Assembly: GCF_020524005.1 (NCBI RefSeq)
Contig: NZ_JAIVKK010000001.1
Coordinates: forward strand, 558,001 to 622,000
Length of the DNA stretch: 64,000 bases
Direction: 5' to 3'
Source: Microbulbifer aggregans
GTDB taxonomy: Bacteria; Pseudomonadota; Gammaproteobacteria; Pseudomonadales; Cellvibrionaceae
Part shown: positions 1 through 9,680 of the stretch, piece by piece
How the letters are laid out: the number at the start of each line of letters is the position of its first letter
Numbering within the stretch: position 1 is the stretch's first letter
Notes under the pieces: generated by a model
What the model saw: only the letters and a program-made list of their open reading frames with translations
What the model was told of the DNA's origin: nothing
Database searches by the model: none
Position numbers and translations under genes: made by a program

Positions 1-164
1 GCAGTGGAGATCGCTCGCAGATCCACAGTAGCCGCCTTGATACGGGCCTCACCAGTACGGCCAAGTACATTCGGGATAACCAGAGCCCCGAGTACACCCA
101 GGATCACGATCACCACCATGATCTCGATCAGGGTAAAGCCCCCACTCTTGCGCAAATTCTTCAT
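1..164 (-). CDS. gspG: Type II secretion major pseudopilin GspG, N-terminal part (runs off window)
   Basis: This is the start of the major pseudopilin, which polymerises into the periplasmic pseudopilus of the type II secretion system. About 54 codons are visible. The N-terminus has a short basic leader (MKNLRKSGG) followed by FTLIEIMVVIVILGVLGAL, the class III prepilin signature: cleavage after Gly by the prepilin peptidase, Glu at mature position 5, then a hydrophobic helix. The sequence then reads IPNVLGRTGEARIKAA, typical of GspG. A GAGGTGAGAA ribosome-binding site precedes the ATG. It lies 60 bp after gspF in the same operon. The C-terminal part is outside the window. Confidence 0.93.
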   Translation of the reverse strand, partial: MKNLRKSGGFTLIEIMVVIVILGVLGALVIPNVLGRTGEARIKAATVDLRAIST

Positions 165-224
165 TTCTCACCTCGATTCAAAGTCAAAGCGACACTTTGC
201 CGCAGTGTTCACTATTTGACCAGC

Positions 225-1442
225 TCAAACTACCAGCTGATTCATACTCATAATCGGCATCATAATTGCCATCACGATAAACAGCACCAGGCCCGCCATG
301 ACCAGCAGCATGATGGGCTCGAACAGACTGACAAAGGCCGTCACCGCCCCCTGCAGGTCGCGCTCCTGGTTTTCTGCCGCACGTACCAGCATCTGGTCCA
401 GTGTGCCGGATGATTCACCGCTGGCGATCATGTAGATCATCATCGGCGGAAAATATTCCACGTCCTCGAGCGCACGGCGCAAACTGCCACCTTCGCGCAC
501 AAATTTCTGCGCCGCCTGCAGACGCTCCTTCAGGTAGTCATTACCCATTACCCCGCTGGCGATACCCATAGCCTGGACAAGGGGCACACTACTTCCGGTC
601 AGGATGGCCAGAGTACCGATATATCGGGCACTCTGGCCACCGCGTACCAGCCAACCGATCATCGGCATGTCCAGCAGGCGATGGTGAAAACGGTAGCGGA
701 ATCCGGACTGACGCATCAACAGCATCCAGCCGACGACCAGTAAGACGATTATCGGCGGGATTATCCAGCCCCAGGACGAGATAAAATCGCTGATCGCCAC
801 CAGGATCCGGGTTGCCAACGGCAATTGCTGACCTGTGCCGGTAAACACTTCAATTACGTCAGGAACGACATAAACCATCAGTCCGGTTACGACCAATACG
901 CAGATTACAACCAGAACAACCGGATAAATCATGGCCAGCTGCACCTTTTGACGAAACTGCTGCTGGCTTTCGGTGTAATCACCAAGGCGCTCCAATACCT
1001 CATCCAGATGACCAGAGTGCTCACCGGCCTCTACGGTAGCGCGATAGAGTTTCGGGAAGGCGCGCGGAAAACTGCCCAGTGCCTGCGCAAAACTATGCCC
1101 TTCGAGCACTTTTGCACGCACTGCCAGCACAATGCGGCGCACCTTCTGGTTGCGGGACTGGTTGGCAATGGCACCCAAGGTCTCTTCGAGCGGTATACCG
1201 GCACGCAGTAAGGTTGCGATCTGCCTTGTGAGCAGCGCGAGGGCCTTGATACCAAGACCGGGACTGGTAGACAGCAACCCGTCGCCAGCCTGGGAATGGG
1301 ATTCCGATGCGGGGCTGACCTCCAGCGGTATCAACCCTTTTGCCCGCAACTGCTGGCGGGCTGCCTTGGCACTGTCTGCTTCCAGGGTTCCGCGATTTTT
1401 GCGTCCCCCCGCATTCAGGGCCGTGTACTCGAATGCACCCAT
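225..1442 (-). CDS. gspF: Type II secretion inner-membrane platform protein GspF
   Basis: 405 aa, the usual length for GspF, the polytopic inner-membrane platform protein that couples the GspE ATPase to the pseudopilus. The N-terminus (MGAFEYTALNAGGRKNRG) is the typical GspF/PilC opening. Two T2SSF domains (about residues 70-190 and 275-395) flank a central membrane segment. Hydrophobic stretches are visible around YPVVLVVICVLVVTGLMVY and near the C-terminus (IMLLVMAGLVLFIVMAIMM). The start codon lies 1 bp after the gspE stop, so translation is probably coupled. Confidence 0.95.
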   Translation of the reverse strand: MGAFEYTALNAGGRKNRGTLEADSAKAARQQLRAKGLIPLEVSPASESHSQAGDGLLSTSPGLGIKALALLTRQIATLLRAGIPLEETLGAIANQSRNQKVRRIVLAVRAKVLEGHSFAQALGSFPRAFPKLYRATVEAGEHSGHLDEVLERLGDYTESQQQFRQKVQLAMIYPVVLVVICVLVVTGLMVYVVPDVIEVFTGTGQQLPLATRILVAISDFISSWGWIIPPIIVLLVVGWMLLMRQSGFRYRFHHRLLDMPMIGWLVRGGQSARYIGTLAILTGSSVPLVQAMGIASGVMGNDYLKERLQAAQKFVREGGSLRRALEDVEYFPPMMIYMIASGESSGTLDQMLVRAAENQERDLQGAVTAFVSLFEPIMLLVMAGLVLFIVMAIMMPIMSMNQLVV

Positions 1443-1443
1443 G

Positions 1444-2922
1444 TCAGGACTCCTGGGTTACCCGTAGCACTTCTTCCAGTGAAGTAACACCAGACAGCAC
1501 CTTGGCCATGCCGTCATCTCGAATGCTTGGCGCCAGTGTGCGCGCCTCCTGGACCAGGGCGTTTTCAGATGCCCGATCGTGGATCAACTGGCGCAGCTTT
1601 TCATTTACCGGTACCAACTCATAAATACCGACCCGACCGAGATAGCCGGTGTGGTTACACTTGTCGCAGCCGCCCGGGTGATAGATGGTGGCACCACTGC
1701 CCTCTTCCACGCCCAGCATACGGCACTCAAACGCGTCTGCGGCATGGGGCTGCCGGCATTCCGGGCACAATACCCGCACAAGCCGCTGCGCAAGGACGCC
1801 GATAATACTGGATGACAAGAGGAAAGGTTCAATTCCCATATCCACCAGACGCGTAACCGCGCCCAGTGCGGTATTGGTGTGCAGGGTGGAGAGCACCAGG
1901 TGACCGGTAAGACTCGCCTGAATGGCGATCTGCATGGTTTCCAGGTCGCGAATTTCACCCACCATCACCACATCCGGATCCTGACGCAGAATGGCGCGCA
2001 AGCCCCGAGCAAAGGTCATATCCGCCTTGGTATTCACCTGGGTCTGGCCAACGCCTTCCAGGTTGTACTCCACCGGATCCTCTACCGTCAGGATATTTTT
2101 TTCACGGTTGTTGATACTGGCGAGACCGGCGTAAAGCGTGGTGGTTTTACCGGAACCGGTGGGGCCCGTGACCAGCAGGATGCCGTGCGGGCGACCGAGC
2201 AGCTCCATCATGACCTTCAGGTCCCGCTCCTCCATACCCAGCTGGCGCATATCCATCTTACCCGCCTGCTTGTCCAGCAGACGCATTACCACGCGCTCAC
2301 CGGCAGAGGATGGCATGGTGGAAACACGTACATCGACCTCACGCCCACCCATCAACAGGGAAATCCGGCCGTCCTGCGGAACCCGCTTTTCGGCGATATC
2401 GAGTTTGGCCATTACCTTGATACGGGAAACCAGCAAAGGCGCCAGCGCACGACGGGGCTGGAGCACTTCACGTAACACGCCATCTACCCGAAAGCGCACC
2501 ACAAGACGTTTCTCGAAGGTTTCGATGTGAATATCGGAAGCGCCCTGCTTCAGCGATTCAGCAAAGATCGCATTGATCAGTCGCACGATGGGCGCATCGT
2601 CCTCCTGCTCAAGCAAGTCTTCAGTTTCCGGCAGGGAATCCGCTACCGCGGCCAGGTCGAGGTCGTCACCGAGCCCCTCAACATCAGAGAGGTTGCCGCC
2701 CTCACGGTTTTCATAAAGCCGCTGCAGCGTGCTCTGGAATGTTTCCACATCGACCGCAGCGGCCGACAGGGGCAGCTCACACAGGCGCTGAACTTCCGCC
2801 AATACCATCGGGTTAAGCGGGGCGACGTACTGGCAAACCGGGGCACCATCCACTTCCGCCAACAGCACCTGGTGTCGCTTGGCGAATGCGTAAGGCAGGC
2901 GTTTTACTGCAAGCTCAGCCAT
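1444..2922 (-). CDS. gspE: Type II secretion ATPase GspE
   Basis: 492 aa cytoplasmic hexameric ATPase that powers pseudopilus assembly. After an N-terminal GspL-binding region it has the Walker A motif GPTGSGKTTTLYAGL (about residue 255), the Asp box, Walker B (DPDVVMVGEIRDLETMQIA) and the His box (TGHLVLSTLHTNTA). The GspE-type zinc element is present as two CxxC pairs, CPEC and CDKC, near residue 390-420. Its start overlaps the last base of gspD (TAATG) and gspF follows 1 bp later, so the three genes form a tight operon. Confidence 0.96.
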   Translation of the reverse strand: MAELAVKRLPYAFAKRHQVLLAEVDGAPVCQYVAPLNPMVLAEVQRLCELPLSAAAVDVETFQSTLQRLYENREGGNLSDVEGLGDDLDLAAVADSLPETEDLLEQEDDAPIVRLINAIFAESLKQGASDIHIETFEKRLVVRFRVDGVLREVLQPRRALAPLLVSRIKVMAKLDIAEKRVPQDGRISLLMGGREVDVRVSTMPSSAGERVVMRLLDKQAGKMDMRQLGMEERDLKVMMELLGRPHGILLVTGPTGSGKTTTLYAGLASINNREKNILTVEDPVEYNLEGVGQTQVNTKADMTFARGLRAILRQDPDVVMVGEIRDLETMQIAIQASLTGHLVLSTLHTNTALGAVTRLVDMGIEPFLLSSSIIGVLAQRLVRVLCPECRQPHAADAFECRMLGVEEGSGATIYHPGGCDKCNHTGYLGRVGIYELVPVNEKLRQLIHDRASENALVQEARTLAPSIRDDGMAKVLSGVTSLEEVLRVTQES

Positions 2923-4886
2923 TACTTGGTTGCCTCAGTCTCCATCGGCAGGAGCTCTTCCTGCTGCTCGATACCGGCCGCTGGCGGCAACAGGTCTGGC
3001 AGGGTTTCACCGCGGTGCCAGTCCCAGATACGGCTGGTTCTGTCGCGTAAGATGAGCTGCCTTTCTTGCATATCGCGGTAGCGCTTGCGGGTCTCTTCAT
3101 AGCCCGCAACTTGCGTGCTGAGAATTTTGGGACGCAGGAACACCATCAAGTTAGTTTTGTCGACAGCCTTGGATGAGTTGCGGAACAGGCGGCCAAGCCC
3201 GGGGATGTCACCCAGTAGCGGCACCTTTTGATTGATCTCCGTCACCTTGTCTTCAATAAGGCCACCAAGTACCAGAATAGCGCCATCGTCAATCAGCACC
3301 TTTGTGCGAATTTCACGCTTGCTGGTGACGATATCCGCCGCCTGCCCTGAAGACGGCAGTACGTTTTCCACCTTTTGTTCGATCTCAAGCGTCACGGAAT
3401 TGTTGTTGTTTACCCGCGGGGTAACTTTAAGCGTGGTACCAACATCCTGACGCTGAATGGTCGTAAACGGGTCGTTGTTACTACCGGACAATAGTTGCTC
3501 ACCGGTAATGAACGGTACGTTCTGGCCGACGAGAATTTCTGCTTCTTCATTGTCCAGTGCCATGATGGTTGGCGTCGACAGGATATTGGCGTTGCTTTCA
3601 CTTGCGACGGCATTGATCGCCACACGCACATCGGTACCACTCAGGAAGCCCAGATTAAGGCCATTACGAATCAAATTTGCGGGGCTCAGGGACGTCGGGT
3701 TAACCGCAACGCCATCGACTAAAATCGAGCCCTCATCATCTTCGTCACCCAGTGCGACATCATTTTCAAAACCCGCAAATACGTTGTCGTCACCGGCGAT
3801 CCACTTGATACCCAGATCGTTACCGGTACCTTCGCTAACCTCGACGATGATCGCTTCGATCAGCACCTGGGCGCGGCGTACGTCGAGCTTGGCGATGACG
3901 CCCTTCATGGTTTCCAGCAGTGAAGGCGGCGCGGTCAGGATGAGCGCATTCAGCTCTTCGTTCACCTGGATGCTGACTTCGACATCCGCCACCTGCTGGT
4001 CTTTCTCGGTCTTCTGGATGCTGCCGCTCATACCCTCGAGGATTGGTTTCAGGTCTGTCGCACTCGCGTACTGGACGTAGACAACCGCCGTATTACCCTC
4101 TCCAGACAATGGCTGGTCAAGACGCTGAATCACTTTCTTGAGCTGGGTGCGGGTGACCGGGTCGCCGGTCAGGAGAATCGCGTTGGAACGCTCGTCCACC
4201 GCGATACGCAGGGGCTGGACATCGCTGCCCGCCTGCTTACCACCCCCCTGAAGCAGCTCGGTCATGACCTGCTTAACTTCTTTGGCGGAAGCAAACTCCA
4301 GGGGAACCAGTTCGATATCAATGGCGCCAGCGCGGTCCAGCTGTTTGATCAACCGAATGATCTGGTCGATGTTCGCCGCGCGGTCGGCAATGATCAGGGT
4401 GTTGGTATCTGCGTAGGCAGCCAGGTGTCCGGTCTGCGGGATCAGGGGACGCAGCATAGCAATCAGCTGGGCTGCAGAGATATTTTCAACTTTGACCGTC
4501 CTCACCACCAGGGCTTCCCCGGGCGCCTTGGTGCGCTCGTCGGCCACCGGTATTGCCTGCTGCTTGGCCAGGGCATCCGGCACCACTTTCCAGGCATCAC
4601 CCTGCTCTACCAGGCTAAAGCCATTCACCTGCAGCACCGACATGAAGACGTCGAAGGCCTGCTCGTGGGTCATCGGGTCACCGGCCACCACCGTGACCTT
4701 CCCCTTCACATTCGGGTGAACAATGATGTTCTTGCCGGTAAAGTCGGCCGCCCAGTTAATCAGGTCGCGGACGTCAGCGTTGTCAAGGGACAAAGTGACT
4801 CGCTCGGGGGCCTGGGCCTGTACCGAAAACGACATAAATAAAACCAGGGCGACTGCGGTCAGTCGTCGGTAAAACAAGCGCATCAT
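2922..4886 (-). CDS. gspD: Type II secretion outer-membrane secretin GspD
   Basis: 654 aa secretin forming the outer-membrane channel. A signal peptide ends around SFSVQA (residue 24). It is followed by the N0 domain (VTLSLDNADVRDLINWAADF) and N1-N3 KH-like repeats with the alternating secretin_N pattern (ALIIADRAANI-like, SNAILLTGDP, NALILTAPPSLL). The C-terminal secretin core includes VLIEAIIVEVSEG and VPLLGDIPGLGRLF. A polar tail after about residue 610 probably carries the pilotin-binding region. It follows gspC after 76 bp. Confidence 0.96.
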   Translation of the reverse strand: MMRLFYRRLTAVALVLFMSFSVQAQAPERVTLSLDNADVRDLINWAADFTGKNIIVHPNVKGKVTVVAGDPMTHEQAFDVFMSVLQVNGFSLVEQGDAWKVVPDALAKQQAIPVADERTKAPGEALVVRTVKVENISAAQLIAMLRPLIPQTGHLAAYADTNTLIIADRAANIDQIIRLIKQLDRAGAIDIELVPLEFASAKEVKQVMTELLQGGGKQAGSDVQPLRIAVDERSNAILLTGDPVTRTQLKKVIQRLDQPLSGEGNTAVVYVQYASATDLKPILEGMSGSIQKTEKDQQVADVEVSIQVNEELNALILTAPPSLLETMKGVIAKLDVRRAQVLIEAIIVEVSEGTGNDLGIKWIAGDDNVFAGFENDVALGDEDDEGSILVDGVAVNPTSLSPANLIRNGLNLGFLSGTDVRVAINAVASESNANILSTPTIMALDNEEAEILVGQNVPFITGEQLLSGSNNDPFTTIQRQDVGTTLKVTPRVNNNNSVTLEIEQKVENVLPSSGQAADIVTSKREIRTKVLIDDGAILVLGGLIEDKVTEINQKVPLLGDIPGLGRLFRNSSKAVDKTNLMVFLRPKILSTQVAGYEETRKRYRDMQERQLILRDRTSRIWDWHRGETLPDLLPPAAGIEQQEELLPMETEATK

Positions 4887-4962
4887 TGTAATTCTGACTC
4901 TAATTCTTATGTAATTCAGTAGGTTGTGGTCTTGGTAAAGTTAGCTCTCGGGCTACAGCGTC

Positions 4963-5649
4963 CTATTTCTGGCTTCGCACGTTCTGCCTTGAACGGGCCA
5001 TCTCCCGGAGCTGCTCCAGCCTGTCGCGAATAGACTGCTGTTTATCTGCCGAGCCCATCGACGCGTTCGCCCCAATCGCCTTCGCCGCCTCACGCGCGTA
5101 ATTGGCATACTGCTTGGGAACGGTTGGGCGACCATCCGCATCGGGATATGTCAGTTTCTCCATCTGCCCATTGCGCCGGAGAATAATGTGATCAACCTCT
5201 ACGGAGTAGACTTCAGCCCCCCCGGCCATAGTCTCACCAACAAACACACGCTGAGCGGGCTTGCCACGCTCGGCGATTAACGCACTCGCACGGTCGTCGA
5301 CGCTGCTGCTTAGAACACCAGACAGCACAAGGTTCAATTGCGTGATGGGAATATTTTCCAGATCCAGCTCGGCTACTGCTGTTTCTTTCTTGATTTCGGC
5401 AACGCCAAAGAACGGCGTATTGGGCAGGTTTACCGCAGGTGCACTGGCGGCCGGTCGGGCACCACGCTCAACCAGCAGGCTTTCTTCGCCACTTCCCGGC
5501 AACACCAGACTGCCATAGGCAACCAGGTTCACGGATAACCATCCGCCAACGACACCGGCCGTCGCCCAGAGGCTGCGACGGAACGTGTTCGGCGAGGATC
5601 CAGCCGATTTGTTAACTACTGACGCGACAGCGCGCTTGACCAAAGACAT
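4963..5649 (-). CDS. gspC: Type II secretion inner-membrane protein GspC, short form without PDZ
   Basis: 228 aa bitopic protein that links the inner-membrane platform to the secretin. One transmembrane segment lies near residues 28-50 (ATAGVVGGWLSVNLVAYG). A periplasmic homology region follows, with the typical phrases FFGVAEI, LNLVLSGVLSSSVDDRAS and ALIAERG. It ends in a charged helical segment (RDRLEQLREMARSRQ) and no PDZ domain is apparent, so it is shorter than E. coli GspC. It is the first gene of the visible gsp operon. Confidence 0.88.
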   Translation of the reverse strand: MSLVKRAVASVVNKSAGSSPNTFRRSLWATAGVVGGWLSVNLVAYGSLVLPGSGEESLLVERGARPAASAPAVNLPNTPFFGVAEIKKETAVAELDLENIPITQLNLVLSGVLSSSVDDRASALIAERGKPAQRVFVGETMAGGAEVYSVEVDHIILRRNGQMEKLTYPDADGRPTVPKQYANYAREAAKAIGANASMGSADKQQSIRDRLEQLREMARSRQNVRSQK

Positions 5650-5800
5650 GATTAAACCCGTCTCTGCTGTACCACATACAGCCCGATTTCATTATTGGGC
5701 GCCTATTCTGGTAGCTCACCACAAGAAAGGCAACGTTAAGCGCCGTAAAGGTTCAAAAAATGACCAGCTGGACACGGGCGCAAATGATTCAGGCCAATAA

Positions 5801-5828
5801 AAAGGGCGACTAAAGCCGCCCTTTTCGT
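5801..5828. terminator. Intrinsic terminator downstream of etfA
   Basis: AAAAGGGCG and CGCCCTTTT form a stem around a loop of about 8 nt. A-rich and T-rich flanks on the two sides let it work in both orientations. It lies 25 bp after the etfA stop on the minus strand and upstream of gspC. Confidence 0.75.
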
Positions 5829-5852
5829 TACCGTCAGTGTATGAAACAAGGA

Positions 5853-6782
5853 TTACAACTTTGTTTCAAGCTCCGGCACTGCATCAAACAGATCGGCAAC
5901 AAGGCCGTAATCGGCAACCGAGAAAATCGGCGCTTCTTCATCTTTGTTGATGGCCACAATCACTTTGGAGTCTTTCATACCCGCAAGGTGCTGAATGGCG
6001 CCAGAAATACCCACTGCAATATACAGGTCCGGGGCGACAATCTTACCAGTCTGGCCAACCTGCATATCATTGGGTACAAAACCGGCGTCTACTGCCGCGC
6101 GAGATGCACCAACCGCTGCGCCCAGCTTGTCAGCAACTTTATACAGCAGCTCGAAGTTCTCGCCGTTCTGCATGCCACGGCCACCAGAAATCACCACGCG
6201 AGCTGCAGTCAGCTCAGGACGGTCAGACTCTGCCAGCTCTTCGCCAACAAATTTGGAGACTGCAGCGTCGTCAGCGGCACTAACAGACTCGACAGCCGCG
6301 CTACCACCCTCTGCTGCAACCGGATCAAATGCTGTTGCACGCACAGAAGCCACTTTAATGGCATCAGAGCTCTGCACGGTCGCAATGACGTTACCGGCGT
6401 AAATCGGGCGCTTGAAGGTGTCCGGACTCTCAACAGCGATGATGTCAGAGATCGGTTGCACGTCCAGCAGTGCCGCAGCGCGCGGCAGCATGTTTTTGCC
6501 AGTGGTGGTAGCCGGAGCCAGCACGTGACTGTAGTTTTTACCCAGGTCAGCTACCAGTTTGGCGACATTCTCTGCCAGCTGGTGCTCGTAAATCGCGCTG
6601 TCCGCAACCAATACCTTACTGACACCGGCGACTTTGGCAGCCGCTTCACCAACCGCGCCACAGCCACTACCAGCGACCAGCACGTCGATATCTCCACCGA
6701 TGGCTTTAGCGGCAGCGATGGTGTTCAGCGTAGCGCCTTTCAGTTCGGCGTTATCGTGTTCTGCAATTACCAGGATGCTCAT
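5853..6782 (-). CDS. etfA: Electron transfer flavoprotein alpha subunit
   Basis: 309 aa, standard length. It is the FAD-binding subunit of the heterodimeric ETF, which takes electrons from acyl-CoA and other flavin dehydrogenases and passes them to ETF-quinone oxidoreductase. The N-terminal ETF fold opens [15 protein letters not shown]. The C-terminal FAD domain contains [33 protein letters not shown] and the signature [20 protein letters not shown]. Its start overlaps the etfB stop by 1 bp, so the subunits are probably translationally coupled. The oxidoreductase gene is divergent, so the whole relay is encoded here. Confidence 0.97.
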   Translation of the reverse strand: MSILVIAEHDNAELKGATLNTIAAAKAIGGDIDVLVAGSGCGAVGEAAAKVAGVSKVLVADSAIYEHQLAENVAKLVADLGKNYSHVLAPATTTGKNMLPRAAALLDVQPISDIIAVESPDTFKRPIYAGNVIATVQSSDAIKVASVRATAFDPVAAEGGSAAVESVSAADDAAVSKFVGEELAESDRPELTAARVVISGGRGMQNGENFELLYKVADKLGAAVGASRAAVDAGFVPNDMQVGQTGKIVAPDLYIAVGISGAIQHLAGMKDSKVIVAINKDEEAPIFSVADYGLVADLFDAVPELETKL

Positions 6783-7531
6783 CAGATTACCTTCGCCTCG
6801 CTCTTCAGTTTTTCCACCAGTTCCGCCACATCGGCGACCTTGATACCAGCCTGACGCTCAGCCGGCGGCTCTACTTTCAGGGTTTTGGTGCGCGGAGCGA
6901 TATCTACACCCAGCTCGTCCGGGGTAGTGGTATCCAAAGGCTTTTTCTTGGCCTTCATGATGTTTGGCAAGGAGGCGTAGCGCGGTTCGTTCAGGCGCAG
7001 GTCCGTAGTAACTACAGCCGGCAGGCTAAGCTCAACGGTTTGCAGACCACCGTCAACCTCACGGGTTACCTTGACGGAACCTTCTTCCACATTGACCTCG
7101 GAAGCAAAGGTGCCCTGCCCCATACCGGTCAGTGCGGCCAGCATCTGGCCAGTCTGGTTGTTGTCGCCATCGATGGACTGCTTGCCGAGAATAACCAGCT
7201 GCGGTTCTTCTTTTTCCACCAGCGCTTTCAGGCACTTGGCCACCGCCAGCGGCTGCAGCTCGGCGTCAGTTTCTACCTGAATACCGCGATCAGCGCCCAG
7301 CGCAAGCGCGGTACGAATCTGTTCCTGGCACTGCTTCGGCCCCATGGAAACGGCGACGATCTCGCTCACTACGCCCTTTTCTTTCAGGCGTACCGCTTCT
7401 TCCACAGCGATTTCACAGAAGGGGTTGATGGACATCTTGACGTTGGCAGTGTCCACATCAGTACCGTCCGCCTTCGGGCGGACCTTCACGTTGTAATCCA
7501 CAACGCGTTTCACAGCTACAAGAACTTTCAT
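6782..7531 (-). CDS. etfB: Electron transfer flavoprotein beta subunit
   Basis: 249 aa, standard length. It begins [18 protein letters not shown] and carries the AMP-binding and beta-subunit signature region ([51 protein letters not shown]). It is the first gene of the etfB-etfA operon. A candidate promoter upstream overlaps the palindrome at 7694-7709, which resembles a PsrA fatty-acid-responsive box. Control by fatty-acid supply is inferred from this. Confidence 0.97.
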   Translation of the reverse strand: MKVLVAVKRVVDYNVKVRPKADGTDVDTANVKMSINPFCEIAVEEAVRLKEKGVVSEIVAVSMGPKQCQEQIRTALALGADRGIQVETDAELQPLAVAKCLKALVEKEEPQLVILGKQSIDGDNNQTGQMLAALTGMGQGTFASEVNVEEGSVKVTREVDGGLQTVELSLPAVVTTDLRLNEPRYASLPNIMKAKKKPLDTTTPDELGVDIAPRTKTLKVEPPAERQAGIKVADVAELVEKLKSEAKVI

Positions 7532-7693
7532 GAAAATCCCGTCTCAGTAGTCTACGTAGAAGCCGCTGTCGTGCTCCGGCTGGAGCCAACGCGGCGTTTA
7601 TACTCGGGCAGCCTCCCGGCTGGGCTCGGAAACTGGCCCACCCAAAACTCGAATACCCATAGGTAATACGGCAAATATAGCGGCGTCACCAGT

Positions 7694-7709
7694 TCAAACA
7701 CTTGTTTGA
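7694..7709. promoter_or_regulatory. Candidate PsrA-type operator
   Basis: TCAAACACTTGTTTGA has perfect 6-bp arms around ACTT. It fits the (C/G)AAAC-N2-4-GTTTG form described for PsrA, a fatty-acid-responsive TetR-type regulator known to control etf genes in pseudomonads. It lies in the etfB promoter region. Assignment is by motif resemblance only. Confidence 0.5.
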
Positions 7710-7871
7710 GCGGCGTGTATGGTGGCCCTTTCAAAAACCAAAATCAATAGTGGAATAGTAAGCCTAGCAGTCATTCATCAGATCTATTCCAGACCATAAC
7801 GCCACCCTATTCTCCCAAGGAAAATCAAAACGTTACGCTACTTTGGCCACCAGAATTGAAAACTCCTGCAA

Positions 7872-7905
7872 TTGGTAGGGTCACTGATTCGCCGATATAA
7901 TCGGC
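7872..7905 (+). promoter_or_regulatory. Sigma70-like promoter of ETF-quinone oxidoreductase with overlapping inverted repeat
   Basis: A TTGGTA box, 18 bp, then TATAAT about 70 bp before the GTG start. The -10 sits inside GCCGATATAATCGGC, an inverted repeat with 6-bp arms, which could be an operator or a local hairpin. Confidence 0.5.
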
Positions 7906-7972
7906 CGCCAGAATATAGGCTTGCCATAATTCGGCGCCTGAATAATGAGAGCAACTTGCTGAGGAGACACCT

Positions 7973-9610
7973 GTGGAACGCGAGTCAATGGAATACGACG
8001 TAGTCATCGTGGGTGCTGGCCCCGCCGGACTTGCCGCCGCGTGCAGACTTCGTCAGATCAATGAAGACCTCTCGGTCTGCGTGGTAGAAAAAGGCTCTGA
8101 GGTGGGTGCGCACATCCTCTCTGGTGCCGTTTTCGAACCCACCGCCCTGAACGAACTCTTCCCAGACTGGAAAGAACGCGGCGCCCCTCTGAATACGGAG
8201 GTTAAGGGCGACGATATCTACGTACTACGCGGCCCCGAAAAAGGTATGAAAGTACCGAATATGCTGGTACCGACCACCATGCATAATGAAGGCAACTACA
8301 TTATCAGCCTTGGCAACCTGTGCCGCTGGCTTGCAGAACAGGCAGAAAACCTCGGTGTAGAGATCTTCCCTGGATTCGCCGCCGCTGAAGTCCTGTATAA
8401 CGACGACGGCTCCGTAAAAGGCATTGCCACGGGCGACATGGGCGTTGGCATGAACGGTGAGGAGAAAGACTCCTATATGCCGGGCATGGAACTGCACGCC
8501 AAATACACCCTCTTCGCTGAGGGCTGCCGCGGCCACCTGGGCAAGCAACTGATCTCCAAGTTCACCCTGGATGCCGACCGCGATCCGCAGCACTATGGCA
8601 TTGGTATCAAGGAAATCTGGAAAGTTGATAGCGCCAAGCACCAGCAAGGCCTGGTCGTACACACGGCCGGATGGCCGCTGGATGAATCCGGCACCCCGGG
8701 TGGTGGTTTCCTCTACCACCTGGAAGACGACCAGGTAGTGGTTGGCCTGATTACCGATCTGTCGTACAGCAACCCTCACGTCAGCCCGTTTGACGAGTTC
8801 CAGCGCTACAAACACCACCCGGTGATCAAGCAGTACCTGGAAGGCGGTCAGCGCGTCGCGTACGGTGCGCGCGCCATCGTGAAAGGCGGCCTGCAGTCCC
8901 AGCCGAAAATGACCTTCCCGGGCGGCATGCTGATTGGTGACGACGCCGGCACCCTGAACTTTGCCAAGATCAAGGGCAATCACACCGCGATGAAATCCGG
9001 CATGCTTGCTGCGGAAGCCGCGGCCGAAGCGATTGCCGCAGATCGTGCAAGTGACGAACTGACCGAGTACACCACCAAGTACCAGCAAAGCTGGGCATGG
9101 AAAGAGCTGAACATGCAGCGGAACTTCGGTCCGGCTCAGCACAAGTGGGGCAACATTCTCGGCTCCGCCTATGCGTTCATCGACATCAACCTGTTCAAGG
9201 GCAAACTGCCCTGGACCCTGCGCGATAGCAAGGCCGATCACGCACAGATGAAACCGGCTGCTGACTGCAAAAAGATCAGCTACCCGAAACCCGACGGCGT
9301 ACTGAGCTTCGACAAGCTGTCATCGGTATTTATTTCCAATACCAACCACGAAGAAGATCAGCCCTGCCATCTGACCCTGAAAGATGCCGACGTACCGCTG
9401 AACCACAACCTGCCGATCTACGACGAGCCGGCACAGCGCTACTGCCCTGCGGGCGTGTACGAGGTGATCGAAGAAGCCGGTAACAAGCGCTTCCAGATCA
9501 ACGCACAGAACTGCGTCCACTGCAAAACCTGTGACATCAAGGACCCGACCCAAAACATCGTATGGGTTGCTCCGGAAGGCGGCGGCGGCCCCAACTACCC
9601 GAATATGTAA
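7973..9610 (+). CDS. Electron transfer flavoprotein-ubiquinone oxidoreductase
   Basis: 545 aa membrane-associated FAD/[4Fe-4S] enzyme that moves electrons from ETF to the quinone pool. The FAD dinucleotide-binding motif is near the start (VVIVGAGPAGLAAACRLRQ). The middle shows GGFLYHLEDDQVVVGLITDL and GGMLIGDDAGTLNFAKIKG. The C-terminal ferredoxin-like part has the cluster cysteines in YCPAGVYEV and NCVHCKTCDIKDPTQNI. The GTG start has a GAGGAG site 6 bp upstream; the next ATG is only five codons in. It is divergent from etfB-etfA and followed by a strong terminator. Confidence 0.96.
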   Translation: MERESMEYDVVIVGAGPAGLAAACRLRQINEDLSVCVVEKGSEVGAHILSGAVFEPTALNELFPDWKERGAPLNTEVKGDDIYVLRGPEKGMKVPNMLVPTTMHNEGNYIISLGNLCRWLAEQAENLGVEIFPGFAAAEVLYNDDGSVKGIATGDMGVGMNGEEKDSYMPGMELHAKYTLFAEGCRGHLGKQLISKFTLDADRDPQHYGIGIKEIWKVDSAKHQQGLVVHTAGWPLDESGTPGGGFLYHLEDDQVVVGLITDLSYSNPHVSPFDEFQRYKHHPVIKQYLEGGQRVAYGARAIVKGGLQSQPKMTFPGGMLIGDDAGTLNFAKIKGNHTAMKSGMLAAEAAAEAIAADRASDELTEYTTKYQQSWAWKELNMQRNFGPAQHKWGNILGSAYAFIDINLFKGKLPWTLRDSKADHAQMKPAADCKKISYPKPDGVLSFDKLSSVFISNTNHEEDQPCHLTLKDADVPLNHNLPIYDEPAQRYCPAGVYEVIEEAGNKRFQINAQNCVHCKTCDIKDPTQNIVWVAPEGGGGPNYPNM

Positions 9611-9630
9611 AACTGCAGTCAGTTTTTTCA

Positions 9631-9652
9631 GGCGCCTTCGGGCGCCTTTTTT
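9631..9652 (+). terminator. Intrinsic terminator of ETF-quinone oxidoreductase
   Basis: GGCGCC-TTCG-GGCGCC followed by a T run: a UUCG tetraloop hairpin starting 20 bp after the stop codon. Confidence 0.9.
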
Positions 9653-9680
9653 ATTTGCCCTGGCAAACTGCACGCACATA

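Larger units (their letters stand above)
7532..7972. other. Divergent intergenic region between etfB and ETF-quinone oxidoreductase
   Basis: 441 bp with no convincing gene. It holds a promoter-like TTGGTA-N18-TATAAT (7872-7901) for the rightward gene, a TATATT (7674-7679, read on the minus strand) for etfB, a PsrA-like palindrome at 7694-7709, and an inverted repeat over the rightward -10 at 7891-7905. The arrangement suggests coordinated divergent control. Confidence 0.6.

Noticed and set aside
5841..6854. Long rightward open frame (337 codons) across etfA
   Set aside because: It is antisense to a clear etfA/etfB coding region and its translation is Cys/His/Arg-rich without any family pattern.
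8225..9241. Leftward open frame (338 codons) inside ETF-quinone oxidoreductase
   Set aside because: Antisense to a strongly recognised enzyme; no ribosome-binding site or domain seen.
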